From Massilia rubra (GTDB lineage Bacteria > Pseudomonadota > Gammaproteobacteria > Burkholderiales > Burkholderiaceae_D), in contig NZ_VUYU01000031.1 in NCBI RefSeq assembly GCF_011682065.1, forward strand, positions 1-64,000: a stretch of DNA of 64,000 nucleotides, given 5' to 3'. The stretch's first letter is position 1, and the number at the start of each line of letters is the position of its first letter. Below are positions 17,124 to 26,500 of the stretch, piece by piece. The notes beneath the pieces were generated by a model. The model made no database searches and was not told the DNA's origin. It saw only the letters and a program-made list of their open reading frames with translations. Position numbers and translations under genes: made by a program.

Positions 17124-19364
17124 TCAAGGTTGGATCGCCGCGCCGCATTCGGCGCAGAATTTATCAGTGGGACCGGCGCGGTGCCCGTTGACGCACACGC
17201 GCACCTGCGCTCGCGCCGCCTGATCATAGCCTACCCTCGCCCCGCCCTGCGCCACGCCGATGCCCAGGCCCGACTGCGAGGCCAGCGCCGCCTTGTTCAC
17301 ATCGTTCTGCATCCCCAGCAAGTCGAGCTGGTGGCGCCGGTCCTTGTCCACTTCGGCGTCGCGCAGGGCGCGTTCGCGCTCGACCCGTTCCTGCGCGCCG
17401 CGCGCCGCTTCGGCCGGCGTGACGCTGTAGGTCGCCGCCACCACCGACGCCAGCGCCGCCAACTGGTGCGGCGTCATGCTGGCGTGGACCTGGGTTTTCA
17501 TCACGTCGGCCAGCGCCAGCGCGTTCGGGCCGGCCGCCAGCGCCACCTTGCCGGTGTCGCTCAGGGCGCCGATGGTCGAGACGCGACTGATCTCGATGCG
17601 CGCCAGCTCCGCTTCGTGCGCCTGTTGCGCGAACTGCGTTTCGCGCTCGTGCCCGAGGCGCTTGAGTTCCTGCTGCCAGGCCGCTTCCTGCTCCTGCAGG
17701 CGCAGCGCGTGGCGCTTTTCTTCGGCTTCCAGTTCGATCTGCTGCGACTGGCGCTGGTGGCGGCCGTCGGCGTCGATCGTGCGCAGCAGTTTTTCGTGCT
17801 GGGCGATCGCATCGTGCTGCGCACCGCCACGGCGCAGGGTCTCGATATTCTGGTTGATTTGTTCCGCGTCGCTCCTGGCGCCCGCATCCTTGAGCATGTC
17901 GGCGCGCAGCAGGTCGCGCTTGCGGTCCAGCGCCAGTTCTTCTTCCCATTCGGCGATGCGCTCGGTCTCGCGCTTGTAGGCGGCGTTGGCCAGCGCCAGC
18001 GACTGCCACTGGGCGGTGTGCTGTTCCTGTTCCAGTGCCGCCTGGCGCTCGCTGGCGGTTTTTTGCGCCTGGTGCAGGCGCGCGAGCTCCGCGCGTTTGC
18101 GCGTTTCGTCCTCGATCCCGAGCGCCTGGGTGATCTTGTTCTGGATCTGCTGCTGCAGCAGCTGGTGCGAAAAGCGCTGCTGCGCCAGCTGGCGCATCTC
18201 CAGCGCGCCCTGCTGCGCCACTTCGAGTTCGGTGCGCATGCGAATCTGCGCCAGGTGGCGCAGGTGCGCCCACTCGGTCGACTCGTCTTCGCGCGCCGCG
18301 CCCTTCTTGGCCAGTTCGTGTTCCAGCTCGGTGACGATGTCGCCGGCGCCGCGCTCGATGGCCTGCTTGCGGTTCTTCGACTCGACGATGCGGCCATACA
18401 GGTCGATCTCGCGCGCGCGCAGCGCCTGCAGGCGCTCGGCGTTCTGCAAGGTCAGCCCGGCTTTTTCGATGCTGTCGTCCTGGCGCAGTTCCTGGCGGCG
18501 GTAGCGCAGGCGGTTTTCCTGCTCTTCGACCCGGATGCGCTGCCATTCTTCGTCGTTGTATAACTGGTCGAGTTGTTTCGCGTGTTCGAGCTTGACGTGG
18601 CGCTCGTCGACCACCAGCCACAGGGTGCCGATGCGCGCCTGGTGGGCGTCGAATTTATCGTGGCGCAGGGCCAGCGTATCGACCTGCGCCACCGCCAGCC
18701 CGTACTGGGCCAGGCGCAGCTTGAGCGCACCTTGCAGGCGCTCGTCGAGCTGTGGGCGCAGGTCGCGGTTGCCCGACATGTCGCGGATCGACTGGCCGGC
18801 GATGAATTCGGCCGCCAGCTGGCGCACCGAGGGCGCCAGCAGTTCGCGCAGGTGGTCGGTCGTCACCGCGCCCGGCATGGTCATGAAGTGCCGGGCAAAG
18901 GCGCTGACCTGTTCGATCTTCACGCTTACGGTGAACTGCGCGCCGATGGCCAGGTGCTCGGACGTTTGCAGGTCGTCGAACGAGAATTCGACCGGCATGG
19001 CGGCGGTGCGCGTGATCAGGATTTCGGCGTGCTGGTTGCGCAGCAGGTGGTTCAGGCGCGTGAAAAAGCCCTCGATCTCGTATTCGCCCTGCGGCACCTC
19101 GGTCGCCTTGTCCGCCTGGAGGATGTAGGCGCGGGTGGTCGCCGGCACCCGCAAGGTCTTGACGAACAGGCCGGAAAGCTGCTCGACGCCGAAAAACACC
19201 GCCAGTTCGCCGGGGCCGGGAATCCAGCGGTTCTCGCGGAACACCGGTTCGTTGCGCGGCCCGCCCAAGGTCAACCCGCATTTGGCGCAATAGCCCGCAT
19301 CGCCGGCATTCTGATGCTCGCAACGCGGGCAGGTGACGCCGCCAAAACCAAACATCTGGAACAT
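17124..19364 (-). CDS. Zinc-ribbon / SPFH-like / coiled-coil protein
   Basis: A 746-residue protein with zinc ribbons at both ends: C12-x2-C15 ... C26-x2-C29 at the N-terminus, and near the C-terminus CVNGHRAGPTDKFCAECG. Between them lies an SPFH/band-7-like region (about 60-290: RAYILQADKATEVPQGEYEI, and AQYGLAVAQVDTLAL typical of the end of SPFH) and a very long Glu/Gln/Arg-rich coiled coil (about 290-600). SPFH proteins oligomerise as rings or scaffolds on membranes, but no membrane segment is seen here, so it may be peripheral. ATG 19364 follows AGGAG. It is directly upstream of the kinase gene and a likely partner or substrate of it. Confidence 0.8.
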   Translation of the reverse strand: MFQMFGFGGVTCPRCEHQNAGDAGYCAKCGLTLGGPRNEPVFRENRWIPGPGELAVFFGVEQLSGLFVKTLRVPATTRAYILQADKATEVPQGEYEIEGFFTRLNHLLRNQHAEILITRTAAMPVEFSFDDLQTSEHLAIGAQFTVSVKIEQVSAFARHFMTMPGAVTTDHLRELLAPSVRQLAAEFIAGQSIRDMSGNRDLRPQLDERLQGALKLRLAQYGLAVAQVDTLALRHDKFDAHQARIGTLWLVVDERHVKLEHAKQLDQLYNDEEWQRIRVEEQENRLRYRRQELRQDDSIEKAGLTLQNAERLQALRAREIDLYGRIVESKNRKQAIERGAGDIVTELEHELAKKGAAREDESTEWAHLRHLAQIRMRTELEVAQQGALEMRQLAQQRFSHQLLQQQIQNKITQALGIEDETRKRAELARLHQAQKTASERQAALEQEQHTAQWQSLALANAAYKRETERIAEWEEELALDRKRDLLRADMLKDAGARSDAEQINQNIETLRRGGAQHDAIAQHEKLLRTIDADGRHQRQSQQIELEAEEKRHALRLQEQEAAWQQELKRLGHERETQFAQQAHEAELARIEISRVSTIGALSDTGKVALAAGPNALALADVMKTQVHASMTPHQLAALASVVAATYSVTPAEAARGAQERVERERALRDAEVDKDRRHQLDLLGMQNDVNKAALASQSGLGIGVAQGGARVGYDQAARAQVRVCVNGHRAGPTDKFCAECGAAIQP

Positions 19365-19491
19365 ATCGACTCCTGGTTGTTCAACTTGCACCACATTTTA
19401 CGAAACCTGGCACGGCCGTACGATTTTAGCAGGGGACAAGGCGCACGACCGTCGCGCACACCGCCCCTCGCCGTTTCTCCTGAACGGGTGT

Positions 19492-20523
19492 TCAAATAAT
19501 CCCGATCCGCTCCACCAGCGCCACGCTGGCGCCGCGTTCGCGCAGCGCCTCGGCAAAGCCCGGCGCCAGCGCGCTTTGCCACGTTTTGGGCAGCAAAATG
19601 CGGTCGCCGGCGACGGCCTGCCGCAAAATCAGTTCGCACTTCGGCGCGCAGCCGTCCACCGTATCGACCCGCCCCGCGTGCCAGGCGCCCGAGCAGCCGC
19701 TCGCGATGACCCGCCCGCGCGCCAAAAATTCGCGCCCCCGCGCCATGCGGTCGGCCATCACCAGCGCCAGTTCGAACGAATTGCCCTGGAAGCGCGCCTG
19801 CCCGAAGCGCACCACCGTGCGCCAGCGACCCAGCGCGCGGCCGTCGAAATGGCGCGCCCCGGCCAGCGCCTGGCGCACCGCCAGCAGCTGGACCGGGTCG
19901 AGCCCGGGCGCGGCGATGCTCTCTTCCTCCTCGCCCCCGGATCCGGGCCCGGCCAGCGGATACACATTCACCTCGACCCAGCACAAGCTGTCGTTGACGC
20001 CGCCGCTGTGCAGCGGAAACCAGGCGCGCGCCGAGGCCACGCTGGCCGCGCCGTCGGGCTGCCCGGTCAGCGCGCCTAGCCAGCCCAAGCCATCCGGCCC
20101 GCCCAGCAGCGCGTGCGCCGGGGCGTCGACCACGTCATGGCCGCCGATGCGTCCCAGTTGCCATTGCTCGGACCAGCCGTTGGCCAGCACCGGGCCGCTC
20201 GGCCGCCACACGCCGCGCGCCATGCGGTCGGCCAGCACCACGGCCAGTTCCCAGTCGCGTTCATGGCGCCCGGGAGCGCGATCGATGCTGATGACCACCT
20301 GGTCGCGGCTGTCGGAACAGCCTTCGGTCAGGCGCGCCAGGCGCACCACCTGTTGCATGCGTTCGGCCAGGGCGGCGTCGCCGGCGCCGCTGCATTTGAC
20401 GTCGGCGCGGCCCGCACGCGGGCGCACGGTGGCGCTGACGGTCAGCACTGCGCCGCCGGCCAGCACGCTGCGGCATTCGGCCCCGTGGCGCTTGTCGGTC
20501 GGTTTGTCCGTTGCAATGCTCAT
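19492..20523 (-). CDS. Protein with two Lon-protease-fold-like repeats (putative)
   Basis: A 343-residue protein with an internal repeat: WELAVVLADRMARG (about 91-104) and FELALVMADRMARG (about 250-263), each followed by a Gly-rich A-x-G / GRI-GG or GRVDTVDG pattern. The order small-residue helix, ASG turn, GxVxxVxG, Lys, then GDRILLP resembles the proteolytic (S16) domain of Lon and its relatives. In repeat 2, Ser249 (GNSFELAL) and Lys295 (APKCELIL) fall where the Lon Ser-Lys dyad would be; repeat 1 lacks the Ser. This is inference from pattern only. ATG 20523 overlaps the upstream stop (ATGA). Confidence 0.55.
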   Translation of the reverse strand: MSIATDKPTDKRHGAECRSVLAGGAVLTVSATVRPRAGRADVKCSGAGDAALAERMQQVVRLARLTEGCSDSRDQVVISIDRAPGRHERDWELAVVLADRMARGVWRPSGPVLANGWSEQWQLGRIGGHDVVDAPAHALLGGPDGLGWLGALTGQPDGAASVASARAWFPLHSGGVNDSLCWVEVNVYPLAGPGSGGEEEESIAAPGLDPVQLLAVRQALAGARHFDGRALGRWRTVVRFGQARFQGNSFELALVMADRMARGREFLARGRVIASGCSGAWHAGRVDTVDGCAPKCELILRQAVAGDRILLPKTWQSALAPGFAEALRERGASVALVERIGII

Positions 20524-21575
20524 GCCGGCTCGCTTTCGGGGAGAACGATGGCCACGCGGCGCGCGGCGCATGCGTGTTCGAGGTTGGCGATGATGCGGTC
20601 GGCGTCATCGAACAGCGCCGCCAGGTCGGCATCCCCGGCCAGTCCCAGGCGGGCCAGCAAGGCCCAGGCTTCGTCCAGCGCGGCGCCGGCGCGCAGGCTG
20701 TGGCGGGTGCGGGCCAACTGGCGGTCGGCCGGCAGCATCTGGCCCGGCGCGGCCAGCTCCAGCGCCGGCATGGTGTTGACCGACAGGCTCACGCCATCGA
20801 GCCGCTGCAACAGCGCAGCATGCCGCTGGAACAGCGCCTGGCCGGGCGGCAGCAGTGCCATGCGCAGGCCGTGCATGACGCAAGGCAGCTCGAGGAACAG
20901 GCGGCGCAGCGCTTTGGCGTCGGCGCCAATGGCGTCCAACGGCGCGGCAATCGGCTCGTTCTGCGCCGGCGGCGCCGGCGCATCCGCCACACTGACCGCG
21001 CGCGCCAGCAGCATTTGCGCGTAGTCGATACGGTCGCCCAGGTCCACCGGCACGCAATCGTCGACGCTGATGCCGAAGCGCGTATATAACAGTTGATTGA
21101 AGCCGCCGCGAAAGGTGTTCCATTCGTCCAGCGTGGTGCAAGGCGGCAGCGCCAGGTGACCGAGCGCCAGTTCGCGCTGGAGCGCGCCCTCGATGGATGC
21201 CGCGAACTCGCGCACGCCGAGCGTGTCGCCCGCCTCGCTGGCCAGGAACAGGTCGAAGCGCTGCTGCGCCACGCGCGGATCGGGACCATCGACGGCGAAC
21301 GACAGGCGCAGGCCCAATTCGGGCGCGGCGGCGAACGGCGCCAGGTCGACACCATACGGGCCGGGATGAAAGCAGAACGCGTTTTCGGTCTCGGCCAGCA
21401 CCATGCGGCTGCCTTCGGCAACGCGGCGCGTGTGGCCGCCCTGGTCGGCCACCACGCCGGCACAGCCCTTCGGCACCGTGCAGCCGGAGCCCATGCGCAG
21501 CGCCAGCGTGGCCGTGCCCAGCGCCGTGGTATCGGGCGGGGTGGCTTTGGCGTGGCGTTTGAACAGCCCGATCAT
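20520..21575 (-). CDS. SPFH-like protein (putative), unknown function
   Basis: A 351-residue protein. The N-terminal part (CTVPKGCAGVVADQGGHTRR) and the middle (FDLFLASEAGDTLGVREFAA, then LLYTRFGISVDDCVPVDLGD) have the spacing of SPFH domains, in particular the FG-x-x-V-x-x-C/V-x-x-x-D ending seen in 17124-19364. The C-terminal 150 residues are helical and unassigned. ATG 21575 lies 8 bp after the upstream stop, and its own stop overlaps the next ATG, so it is in the middle of a tightly packed operon. The assignment is tentative. Confidence 0.55.
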   Translation of the reverse strand: MIGLFKRHAKATPPDTTALGTATLALRMGSGCTVPKGCAGVVADQGGHTRRVAEGSRMVLAETENAFCFHPGPYGVDLAPFAAAPELGLRLSFAVDGPDPRVAQQRFDLFLASEAGDTLGVREFAASIEGALQRELALGHLALPPCTTLDEWNTFRGGFNQLLYTRFGISVDDCVPVDLGDRIDYAQMLLARAVSVADAPAPPAQNEPIAAPLDAIGADAKALRRLFLELPCVMHGLRMALLPPGQALFQRHAALLQRLDGVSLSVNTMPALELAAPGQMLPADRQLARTRHSLRAGAALDEAWALLARLGLAGDADLAALFDDADRIIANLEHACAARRVAIVLPESEPA

Positions 21576-21583
21576 GGTGTTTC

Positions 21584-22147
21584 TCACGCGGGCACCGGTT
21601 CCACCGCGAAGCGCGCGCCGCACTGCTGGAAGTGCGATGCCGGCGCGCCATCGAAGCGCCAGCCGCATTCCAGTTCGCCGTCGGCGTCGAGCCGCCCTTG
21701 CAGCAAAATCGCCCCTCCGCCGTCGACCACGCGCAGCATCGCTTGCTCGCGCAGCAGGCGCGCGGCGAACGGCGCGGCGGCGTCGAGCGAGAGGATCAGG
21801 CGCCAGTCGTCATCGTGGGCCACGAAATGCAGCGTCCAGTAACCGTCGTCGGTCAACAAGCGCGCCAGGTCGGCGCCACCGGAGGCGGCGCGCAGCATGC
21901 CGGCGCTGCCGCTCCAGCTGTCGTCATTGGCCGCGCGCGCGGCGCCGCGCCGCTCGATCGCCAACTGGCGAAAGCGCCGCAAGGTCAGCGGCGAGGCACG
22001 CAGGGCCGCCAGTTCCGCGCTGTTCAATGGTTGGCTGCCGACGATGGCGGCGAGCAGCACGGCGTCGGCCAGCATCAGGCGGTCGCCCTCCACGCGCGGC
22101 GACAGCAGCAGGCGTTCAAGCAGCTTGCGCTCCGGTCCCTGGTTCAT
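21584..22147 (-). CDS. Unknown protein of the SPFH/kinase cluster
   Basis: About 187 residues, with an N-terminal helical part (LMLADAVLLAAIVGSQPLNS) and a C-terminal beta-rich part (WTLHFVAHDDDWRLILSLDA, then GWRFDGAPASHFQQCG). No family recognised. Three starts are possible: ATG 22168 (ATGA overlap with the upstream stop), GTG 22153 (6 nt after AAGGAG) and ATG 22147 (12 nt after AAGGAG). Because the Shine-Dalgarno lies inside the first codons of the longest form, one of the shorter starts is more likely; 22147 is used here. Confidence 0.6.
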   Translation of the reverse strand: MNQGPERKLLERLLLSPRVEGDRLMLADAVLLAAIVGSQPLNSAELAALRASPLTLRRFRQLAIERRGAARAANDDSWSGSAGMLRAASGGADLARLLTDDGYWTLHFVAHDDDWRLILSLDAAAPFAARLLREQAMLRVVDGGGAILLQGRLDADGELECGWRFDGAPASHFQQCGARFAVEPVPA

Positions 22148-22164
22148 TTTCACATCATTCTCCT

Positions 22165-23430
22165 TCATGGAACAGCGTCGAGCAGGCTGGCGATGGCGGC
22201 GTCGCGGCGCTTGCGCAGGGTTGGCAGCGAGACCTGGTCCAGCAGCGCCAGTTGCTGCATGGTCGGCAGCTCGCCGGTGGCCGGGTCCAGCCATTCGCCG
22301 GGATAGCTGTCGTCCTGCCCACCGATCATCTTGAGATACACGGCGAGGCGCACAGGCAGCGAAGTCGCCGCCAGTGCGCGGGCGATCCAACTGCCGTGCT
22401 CCTGCGCCGCCCACGCCAGTTCCATGAAGCGGGGGGGCAGTGAAAGGCTGGCGGCAATCGCGCTGTCGTACAGGACCGGCTGCGGCGCCTCGGGCGCGGC
22501 CGGATCGGGCTCCGCGCCGTCGCTGTCAAGCGCCACCTCCGGCAGGATGCGGCTTTCGCCCTCTTCGACGGCGGCGTCGGCCACCCTCCACAGGTCTTCG
22601 AGCCAGTTGGCCGCTTCGCCGGCGTCGTGCAGCCAGTCGCTGTCGCGGTTGGACGACAATTCTTCGTAGTCGCCGATCTCGAGCAGCATGACGCCGATCT
22701 TCCCGGGGCTGGTTTTCAGGTTGGCGAAGCGCTTCGATTTGGTGTGCAACGGCCCCGCGCCGCCGCCGAAGCGTTCCAGCGACTCGCTCCAGCGCAGCAC
22801 CCACTCGGCCTTGCAGGCGCCGATGGAGCGCATCTGGCGCACTTCGATCGGCATCGCCGTCACCTCGCGTCCGAGAATGGCCGCCACCTGCGCCGCATGT
22901 TCGCGCCAGCCGCCGAAAATGCGCGCAATATCGCTGTAGGCGGTGTCCAGCATGCGGTACGCATACATCTTGTTAGGGCTGCAAGCGCGCCCGCAGGCGA
23001 CCTGGTAGTTGTCCGAATCGACCTTATCGCGCACGCCCGCGTACATATCGTTGACCTTTTTGCGCAACATGGCATCGCCGCCGGGAGCAGCCCAGAACGG
23101 GCCGATTTTCCGGTGTTCGTTGGCCACCGCGGCGCACAGCGCGGCCCAGTCGGCGGGGCGCGCGCGCAGCTCGTACAACAGGCTCAGTGCCAGTTCGAGC
23201 ACGCTTTCGCCATAGCTGTTGGCGCTCGCCCCGGCACGCGCCGAGCGCGCGCACGCGCGCAGCGCTTCGGCCGCCAGGTCGACATACTCGGCCAGCGTAT
23301 CGGGCGCGTCTGGCGCATCAAGCAGGCGCGCCGGCGACAGAACCGCGAACGCCGCCAGGGAGCAGTGCCCAAGCAGTTTGCGCACCTGTTCCCAGCCCTG
23401 CTCCTGATACCGGGTTCCCGGCAAGCGCAT
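22165..23430 (-). CDS. Unknown helical protein of the SPFH/kinase cluster
   Basis: A 421-residue mostly helical protein, no signal peptide. The central block is rich in Cys and aromatics (YQVACGRACSPNKMYAYRML), then an acidic/Pro linker (about 295-320: DSDGAEPDPAAPEAP), and the C-terminal 50 residues could form a helix-turn-helix (QQLALLDQVSLPTLRKRRDA). No family recognised. ATG 23430 follows GGGG. It lies 72 bp downstream of the transpeptidase gene and its stop overlaps a possible start of the next gene, so it probably heads or continues the operon. Confidence 0.65.
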   Translation of the reverse strand: MRLPGTRYQEQGWEQVRKLLGHCSLAAFAVLSPARLLDAPDAPDTLAEYVDLAAEALRACARSARAGASANSYGESVLELALSLLYELRARPADWAALCAAVANEHRKIGPFWAAPGGDAMLRKKVNDMYAGVRDKVDSDNYQVACGRACSPNKMYAYRMLDTAYSDIARIFGGWREHAAQVAAILGREVTAMPIEVRQMRSIGACKAEWVLRWSESLERFGGGAGPLHTKSKRFANLKTSPGKIGVMLLEIGDYEELSSNRDSDWLHDAGEAANWLEDLWRVADAAVEEGESRILPEVALDSDGAEPDPAAPEAPQPVLYDSAIAASLSLPPRFMELAWAAQEHGSWIARALAATSLPVRLAVYLKMIGGQDDSYPGEWLDPATGELPTMQQLALLDQVSLPTLRKRRDAAIASLLDAVP

Positions 23431-23502
23431 CGCATCCCCATCGTTGTCTTAGCATCAAAATAATGCCATACAACCGGGATCGGCAAGGCGCGCTTGAAAC
23501 GC

Positions 23503-26500
23503 CTATTTACCCTTCTGTTCTGGATTGCGCGCCGCCATCGCCCCAAGCACCGCCGCCACGATGGGCGCCGCGTGCTCGCCCCCGGTAGCGTCGGAATGGC
23601 TGACAAAGGCCGCCACCGCCAGGCGCCGGGTCTGGCCCGGCAGGCTGCCCGGCTCCAGCCAGCCGGTGAACCACACCGTGGCCAGGTCGCGTCCCTCCAC
23701 GACGGAAGGCGAGGTGCCGGTCTTGCCGGACAGGCCACGCCGCACCGCCGCCAGGTGCGCGCCGCGAAAAGCGCCGGCCGCCGTGCCGCTGTCGACCACG
23801 CCCTTCATGCCGGAGCGCACCCGGTCCAGGCGCACGCCGAGCGCCGGCGTGGCGCCGGCAAGCGCGTCGCGGCCGTCGAGCGAGAGCAGCAGGCGCGGAG
23901 CGATCACCCTGCCCTCGCCCACTGCGCCGGCCACCAGCGCCATTTGCAGCGGCGTGACCTGCATGCGCAGGCCGATCGCCATCTGGCGCAGCTCGTGGCG
24001 CGTGTGAATCGGATCGATGTGGGCGGCACTCGCTTGCAGCGCGTCCCAGCTGGACCACGAGAAGTCGGGCGGCAGCAAGCCGCCATCGAGGCGCGCGGCC
24101 TGCTCGAAGCCGAGCCGGTGCGCCATCGCCACGATCGGGCGCACGCTGTCGAGCGCCCCGCCGTCGAGCGCCTGCAGGTCGGGCGCGCCGCCGTCCGGCC
24201 GCCCGAACAGGCTGCGGTCGCTCAGCTCACCGGACCAGGCGAACCAGGTATTGAGGCTGTAGGTCAGCGCCTGCGACAAGCCAAGACGTCCATCCTGCGC
24301 GCGCCGGTCGAGGTGCTGGTCCTTGTAGTTGGTGATGTGGGCCAGTCTGGTATCGAGCGGATAACTGGCCGCGTTGGTCTGGAAGGCGAAGCCCTTCGAG
24401 TGCGCCATGCGGTTGATCGCCGGCAACGGCAGGCCGGCCAGCAGCGCTTCGAGCTGCGGATCGCGCCTGGCGGCCAGTTCCAGCCCCAGCGCACTGATTA
24501 CCTTGAAGGTCGAACCGGGGCTGCGGTGGGCGCCGCCATCGTGCTGCAAGGCCGGCAGGCGCAGCGGGCTGCGGGCCGGATTGGCGCGGTCGAAATCGCG
24601 CACCTCGTTCCAGTTGGCCGGGGTGACGGCGCCGCCGCCGGCGCCGGCCGCCGCCAGCACGTCGCCGGTGGCGGTATCGAGGATCACCAGGCCGGCCTGG
24701 CGGCCCGGCGTCACCGCCTGCGCGCCGCTGCAGGCGCCGCCGCTCCAGCGGCCGCGCCGCATGCCGATGCACTCGAGCGCCTGCTGGCTCGCCGTTTGCA
24801 GGGCCAAATCGAGGGTCAGGCGCGCCTGGTGGGTCACGCCATCGGGCGCGGGCAGGCGCGCCAGCATGCCGGCCACGCTGTTGGCGTGCGCCGCGCGGAT
24901 GCCGAGCAGCGGCGCCAGTCCCGCATCGAGCGCCGCGCGGCTTGGCTCGCCGCCGCTCCAGAGGACCGTGCCATGACGGTCGGCCAGGGTCACCGACGCC
25001 AGGGACGTGGCGCGGGCGGTGGCGCTGTTGGCCGCCAGCGGCTGCCATGCCAACTGGCCGCCGGCCACGCGAAGATGGCGATACTGCTGGTCGCCCGCCA
25101 GTCCCGCCATGCGCAGCGGCGCGGCGCTGAGGGTGATGCCGCGCGCGCCGGGCTCCACGTCCAGCACCAGCGACTGGACCGACCCAGCCGAGGGGCAATC
25201 GCGCCCGCTGCAGGCGTCGCGGGGCTGGCCGCGCAGGCGCGCGCCGTCCACCGACAGCAGGCGGCCGACCAGCATCAATTCGATCGCCTGGCCGGCTTGC
25301 GCGGCACGCGGAAGCGCAAGCGTCAGGCGCGCGGGCGCACCGGCGGCGGCGTCCGGCCAGGCTTTGACGCGGGTCCATGGCGCCCAGCCTTGCGGCACAT
25401 CGGCGAACAGGCGCGCGGCCGCCGGCGGCATCGACGCGGTGGTGGACGCCGGCGCGCTGGCCACGCTGGCCTGCCACTCGCCGACCTGCTGCGGCTTCAT
25501 GCGCCACGCCAGCAGGCGCCGTTCGCTGTTGAACACCTGGACCTGTTCGCGCACATAGTCGCCGTCGGCCATGCGGTACAGGCGCTTGAGCAGCTTCAGG
25601 GAATCGGGATCGAGGCGCGCACCGGGCCAGCCGGCCAGTTGCGCGGCGCGCGTGCCGTCGCCGGCCGCCTGCCATGCCGCCAGGTCGCGCGGCGCCAGTT
25701 CCGCCAGTCCGCCGGAACCCAGGCGCACCAGGCCATGCCGCTGCAAGGCCTGGAACAGGGCCTGGTCTTCCAGGCTGGCGCGCGGCAGCAGCGGCACCTG
25801 GTAGCGACCGGGCGAGAACCACGCCGACACGGCCGGCCCGTCGGCCGGAAACGCCACCACCAGCGCTTTGGCGGCGCTGGCGACGTCGCCCGTTCGGAAT
25901 AGCTGGACCAGCAGCTCGCCGGCCTGCGGACAGCGGTTGCTGGCACGGCGCTGGAAGCGCAGGGCGGCGTCTTTCCAGACCAGCCAGCCCTCGCGCCGCA
26001 AATCGACCGCGCCGCGCGCGCCCCCAGCGGCGAGCGTACCCTCGCCAACCCAGCGCATGGCCGGCTGCGCCCCGGTCCATTCGAGCCGCAATGGGGCGGC
26101 ATAATCGGCCGAGGCCCTGCCGCTCAGTTGTACTTGCGGCATGCCCGCCACGTCCGGCCCGGCCAGGGCGATGTTACGCAGCGTGACCGGGCTGGCCGAG
26201 GCGTCGTTGCGGGCGACCCAGCGCGCCACGTCGGCGAAGCGGTAGCCGATGCGCAGCGGAAGCAGGCGCGCATTGGCGGGACCCTGCATGTGCGTACACA
26301 GGTCGATCCGCACCGGCGGCGCGCTGCGCAGCCTGGACGCGACCAGCAGCGTTCCGCCAGCATGGGACGTGACGCCGATGCCGGGCTGCGGCGCCACGCT
26401 AAATTGCGCTCCGGGCAAGGCGCCCTGCAAGGCATCGGCCGGTACCGGCAGGCCGGCGTCGTGCAGGATGGCGGCGCCGGGTTCCGATGACGCGGCCAGG

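Noticed and set aside
23494-25902. 802-codon plus-strand frame opposite the penicillin-binding protein
   Set aside because: Composition is Arg/Gln/His/Ala-rich as expected for the complement of a high-GC gene; the minus strand has all three transpeptidase motifs.
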